Assembly: GCF_900129965.1 (NCBI RefSeq)
Contig: NZ_FQXM01000022.1
Coordinates: forward strand, 7,589 to 71,588
DNA length: 64,000 bases
Reading direction: 5' to 3'
Origin: Clostridium grantii DSM 8605
Lineage (GTDB): Bacteria > Bacillota > Clostridia > Clostridiales > Clostridiaceae
The notes beneath the pieces are model-generated. The model ran no database searches and was not told the DNA's origin. It saw only the letters and a program-made list of their open reading frames with translations. A program made the position numbers and the translations under genes. Shown piece after piece: positions 61,769 to 64,000 of the stretch; position 1 is the stretch's first letter, and the number at the start of each line of letters is the position of its first letter.

Positions 61769-62758
61769 TTATATGTTTATTATAGTTCTACCTTTTAAGT
61801 TTCCTTTTAGAATATTCATTATTTTTTCATCAAGTTCAAGTAAAGAAATTTCTGTAGTATTTTCATGTAAGTTTGAAGGTTTCCATTCTTTAGCCAACAA
61901 TGACCAAAGTTTTATTCTTAAATCCATAGGGCATTGAACTGAATCTATTCCGCAAAGAATTATTCCTTTTAAGATAAATGGATATACAGATGAGGTAAAG
62001 GTATGAGAAGCAACATTTCCACAACAAGTAACTACTCCATTATATTTAGTGGTTTTTAATGCTGTGGATAAAATATTTCCGCCTACTGTATCAACTACTC
62101 CAGCCCATCTTTCTTTTAAAATAGGTCTATCAGAATCATCATTTACTGATTCTCTAGAAACTATATCTTTAGCTCCAGTTTTTAGTAACATTTCTTTTTC
62201 ATCAGATTTGCCAGTTGCAGCAATTACGGTATAACCAAGTTTGTTGAGAATAGCGATAGCAATACTTCCCACTCCGCCTGTTGATCCAGTAACTAATATA
62301 TCACCATTTTCAGGTTTTACTCCAAGAGATATCATTTTGTAAATAGATAAAGCTGCGGTAAATCCTGCAGTTCCATAAATCATACTTTCTTTTAAGCTTA
62401 AGGTTGAAGGGCATTTTATAACCCATTCATGAGGAACTCTTATATATTCTGAAAATCCACCAGAAGTATTCATTCCTAGGTCATAGCCTGTTACTAAAAC
62501 TTCTTCGCCTATTTTAAAATTGGAATTATTGCTTTCTACAATTAATCCAGCCGCATCTATACCTGGAGTATGTGGGTAGTTTCTTGTTACTCCTTTATTA
62601 CCAGAGGCTGATAAAGCATCTTTGTAGTTAAGAGATGAGTATTTAACTTTTATTAATATATCGCCTGAAGGAAGAGAATCTATACTTCTTTCCTGGATTT
62701 TTCTTGAGTATTTTTTATCTGCATGTTCAGTAACAACCATAGATTTAAAACTTTTCAT
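61769..62758 (-). CDS. Zinc-free medium-chain oxidoreductase, YhdH/YhfP (acrylyl-CoA reductase AcuI-like)
   Basis: A 329-residue MDR-superfamily enzyme. N-terminal FKSMVVTE, then VKYSSLNYKDALSASGNKGV and TPGIDAAGLI, a hallmark of the YhdH/AcuI subfamily; NADPH site DILVTGSTGGVGSIAIAILN (about 147-166); and late GIDSVQCPMDLR. Zinc-ligand cysteines are absent. Known relatives reduce acrylyl-CoA or quinones with NADPH. The ATG at 62758 is 14 nt from AAGGAG; a GTG at 62773 touches that site. A 34-bp palindrome lies upstream, between it and the divergent marR gene. Confidence 0.92.
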   Translation of the reverse strand: MKSFKSMVVTEHADKKYSRKIQERSIDSLPSGDILIKVKYSSLNYKDALSASGNKGVTRNYPHTPGIDAAGLIVESNNSNFKIGEEVLVTGYDLGMNTSGGFSEYIRVPHEWVIKCPSTLSLKESMIYGTAGFTAALSIYKMISLGVKPENGDILVTGSTGGVGSIAIAILNKLGYTVIAATGKSDEKEMLLKTGAKDIVSRESVNDDSDRPILKERWAGVVDTVGGNILSTALKTTKYNGVVTCCGNVASHTFTSSVYPFILKGIILCGIDSVQCPMDLRIKLWSLLAKEWKPSNLHENTTEISLLELDEKIMNILKGNLKGRTIINI

Positions 62759-62775
62759 ATTAAATAAACACACTC

Positions 62776-62809
62776 CTTATAATTAGTTTGATACAAAACT
62801 AATTATAAG
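62776..62809. promoter_or_regulatory. 34-bp palindrome, probable MarR operator
   Basis: CTTATAATTAGTTT at 62776-62789 mirrors AAACTAATTATAAG at 62796-62809 around a 6-nt centre. It lies just upstream of the oxidoreductase ribosome binding site and 150 nt from the divergent marR-type gene. Confidence 0.75.
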
Positions 62810-62960
62810 TGAATATATTTAACATGTCAATTTAAATAAACATGATTATTGATAACTATTCTTCTATTTATTATAATGAAACTTATAAGGTTAACTTTAT
62901 AAATTTATAATTAAGAAATTTTCTTTTTAATATGAGCTGAAATGAATGGAGGATTGTAAA

Positions 62961-63401
62961 ATGAAAGATAAATATATAGTTTTTTTTATAAGTAGGACTA
63001 AGAAAAAAATGATAGATTTTATTGAAGAAAAATTAAAAGAATATAATATGGAGGGATTAATACCTTCTCATGGTAATATACTTACTGCTCTTTATGAAAG
63101 CGAGGGAAAACTTACTATGAAAGAGATTGCTAGAATTATTGGAAAGGACAAATCAACAGTGACTCCTTTGGTGAATAAATTACTTTCTCTAGGATATATT
63201 AAAAAATCAAAAGATAAAAATGATAAAAGAGTTAGTTATATAATGCTTACGGATAAAGGAATTAGCATGGAAACCAAATATAGAAATATTTCAATGGAAG
63301 TGTATGAAACTGCTTATAAGGATTTTACGGAAGATGAAAAAGAAACATTGAATAGGCTTTTAAAGAAGTTAAGTATGAATTTTAATAAGCAAAAGCAATA
63401 A
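62961..63401 (+). CDS. MarR-family transcriptional regulator
   Basis: A 146-residue winged-helix dimeric repressor. Seen: LIPSHGNILTALYESEGKLT, recognition helix IIGKDKSTVTPLVNKLLSLG and the wing KSKDKNDKRVSYIMLTDKG with the conserved DxRxxxxxLT-type pattern. The ATG at 62961 follows ATGGAGGATT; an in-frame ATG at 62946 lies in that site. It is divergent from the acrylyl-CoA reductase-like gene and probably represses it through the palindrome at 62776-62809; the inducer is likely the enzyme's substrate or an electrophile. Confidence 0.93.
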   Translation: MKDKYIVFFISRTKKKMIDFIEEKLKEYNMEGLIPSHGNILTALYESEGKLTMKEIARIIGKDKSTVTPLVNKLLSLGYIKKSKDKNDKRVSYIMLTDKGISMETKYRNISMEVYETAYKDFTEDEKETLNRLLKKLSMNFNKQKQ

Positions 63402-63593
63402 TTATACAGGGAAACACTGCCAGGAGTATCACTAGTCGGATTTGCTAGTAAAATACACTATTCGAAAGTAATAATAACTTAATTTGATTACAAGACATAT
63501 TTAGGTAAAATATAAATCTTTTTTATTTGATAAGATATTCCTTGTCGCCAAGAGAAATAAAAAAATAAGTCGAAAGACGAATTAAAAAAACTC

Positions 63594-63622
63594 TTGACAA
63601 TGAGAAAAACAAGTGATATTCT
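63594..63622 (+). promoter_or_regulatory. rrn operon promoter
   Basis: TTGACA at 63594-63599, 17-nt spacer, TATTCT at 63617-63622. Upstream is AT-rich, as expected for a strong rRNA promoter. Confidence 0.8.
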
Positions 63623-63670
63623 AAATAAGCTGTCGCAAGATGGTAACAAGAAGTTCACAAAAACAGAAAT

Positions 63671-63690
63671 TGATCTTTGAAAATTAAACA
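63671..63690 (+). promoter_or_regulatory. rrn leader boxA-like antitermination element
   Basis: GATCTTTGAAAATTAAACAG resembles the clostridial rRNA leader element TTCTTTGAAAATTGAACAG. Confidence 0.65.
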
Positions 63691-63750
63691 GAGAATGATA
63701 TAAAATGCCAGTCAATAATTTAAGTAAATGAGTAAACAGATTAAACTTTT

Positions 63751-64000
63751 TAAATTGAGAGTTTGATCCTGGCTCAGGACGAACGCTGGCGGCGTGCTTA
63801 ACACATGCAAGTCGAGCGATGAAGTTCCTTCGGGAACGGATTAGCGGCAGACGGGTGAGTAACACGTGGGCAACCTACCTCGAAGTGGGGGATAGCCTTC
63901 CGAAAGGAAGATTAATACCGCATAATATATTTTTTACGCATGTGAGAAATATTAAAGATTTATTGCTTCGAGATGGGCCCGCGGCGCATTAGCTAGTTGG
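63751..64000 (+). rRNA. rrs: 16S ribosomal RNA, 5' end (runs off window)
   Basis: The gene starts near AAATTGAGAGTTTGATCCTG, continues with GGCTCAGGACGAACGCTGGC and GTGCTTAACACATGCAAGTC, and extends past the right edge. The V1 loop reads GATGAAGTTCCTTCGGGAAC and V2 includes ACCTCGAAGTGGGGGATAGC, patterns found in Clostridium-type 16S rRNA. About 250 nt are visible. Any open frames on either strand here are chance. Confidence 0.97.

Noticed and set aside
63488..63865. Minus-strand open frame at the right edge
   Set aside because: It overlaps the 16S rRNA start and the rrn promoter, and has no ribosome binding site or family.

Overview
The window is AT-rich DNA from an anaerobic Gram-positive bacterium of the Clostridium group. 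The evidence is the start of a 16S rRNA gene at the right edge (class Clostridia-type 5' end), strong AGGAGG ribosome binding sites, 17-bp-spaced TTGACA/TATAAT promoters, Firmicutes riboswitches (c-di-AMP ydaO type, Mn2+ yybP-ykoY type, purine type) and a gene set typical of clostridia. The species cannot be named from this alone. I see no prophage, integron or CRISPR array. The only mobile-type gene is one REP-associated (RAYT-like) Y1 transposase.

Layout. 1-5.1 kb: the N-terminal part of a YesM-type sensor kinase, divergent from a three-gene sugar (arabinose-type) ABC importer. 5.1-10.9 kb: PucR regulator, iron-type alcohol dehydrogenase and class III aminotransferase, then a RAYT-like transposase flanked by GGGACGGTTC repeats and a 3' remnant of a TauA/SsuA-type binding protein. 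10.9-14.2 kb: two-component system with a membrane ferredoxin/FMN-binding protein. 14.6-25.8 kb: ammonium channel, Ca2+/Na+ exchanger, LysR, malic enzyme, chemoreceptor, small proteins, amino acid permease and a CHASE4-GGDEF diguanylate cyclase. 25.9-30.1 kb: a lone ArsR and a Fur-boxed ferric iron ABC importer. 30.2-35.4 kb: copper-type HMA/TauE/cupredoxin membrane protein, divergent from a response regulator-kinase-FMN-binding protein operon. 35.4-37.4 kb: arsR-acr3-arsC. 37.4-42.3 kb: cell-wall hydrolase under a c-di-AMP riboswitch, alpha/beta hydrolase, and a P-type ATPase under a Mn2+ riboswitch. 42.4-46.1 kb: redox and metal small genes, and a purine riboswitch in front of a FAD-dependent oxidoreductase. 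46.2-54.3 kb: glycogen branching enzyme, DUF proteins, folE, then an AnfO-family gene with a repeat protein ending in a Cys cluster. 54.4-56.7 kb: a collapsed nadABC operon. 56.7-63.4 kb: FNT channel, DUF2971, RCK_C membrane protein, DUF2294, MFS carrier, and a divergent acrylyl-CoA reductase-like gene/MarR pair. 63.6-64 kb: rrn promoter and partial 16S.

Themes. Metal handling recurs: Fur-controlled iron uptake, Mn2+ export, copper-type cupredoxin protein, arsenite export, and a His/Cys-rich DUF1292 protein. Two independent loci pair a two-component system with an FMN-binding protein bearing a candidate covalent-flavin site, which suggests electron transfer at or outside the membrane. De novo NAD synthesis is lost at this locus through several frameshifts and two internal deletions, so the cell probably salvages niacin unless intact copies lie elsewhere.

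Most unusual candidates: the AnfO plus repeat/CxxCxxC protein pair with no nitrogenase gene in view (the second gene apparently starting at ATT); the RAYT with repeats that join directly to two stop codons; the tandem, apparently metal-dead second cupredoxin domain; and the purine riboswitch whose P1 strand is shared with a possible terminator hairpin.
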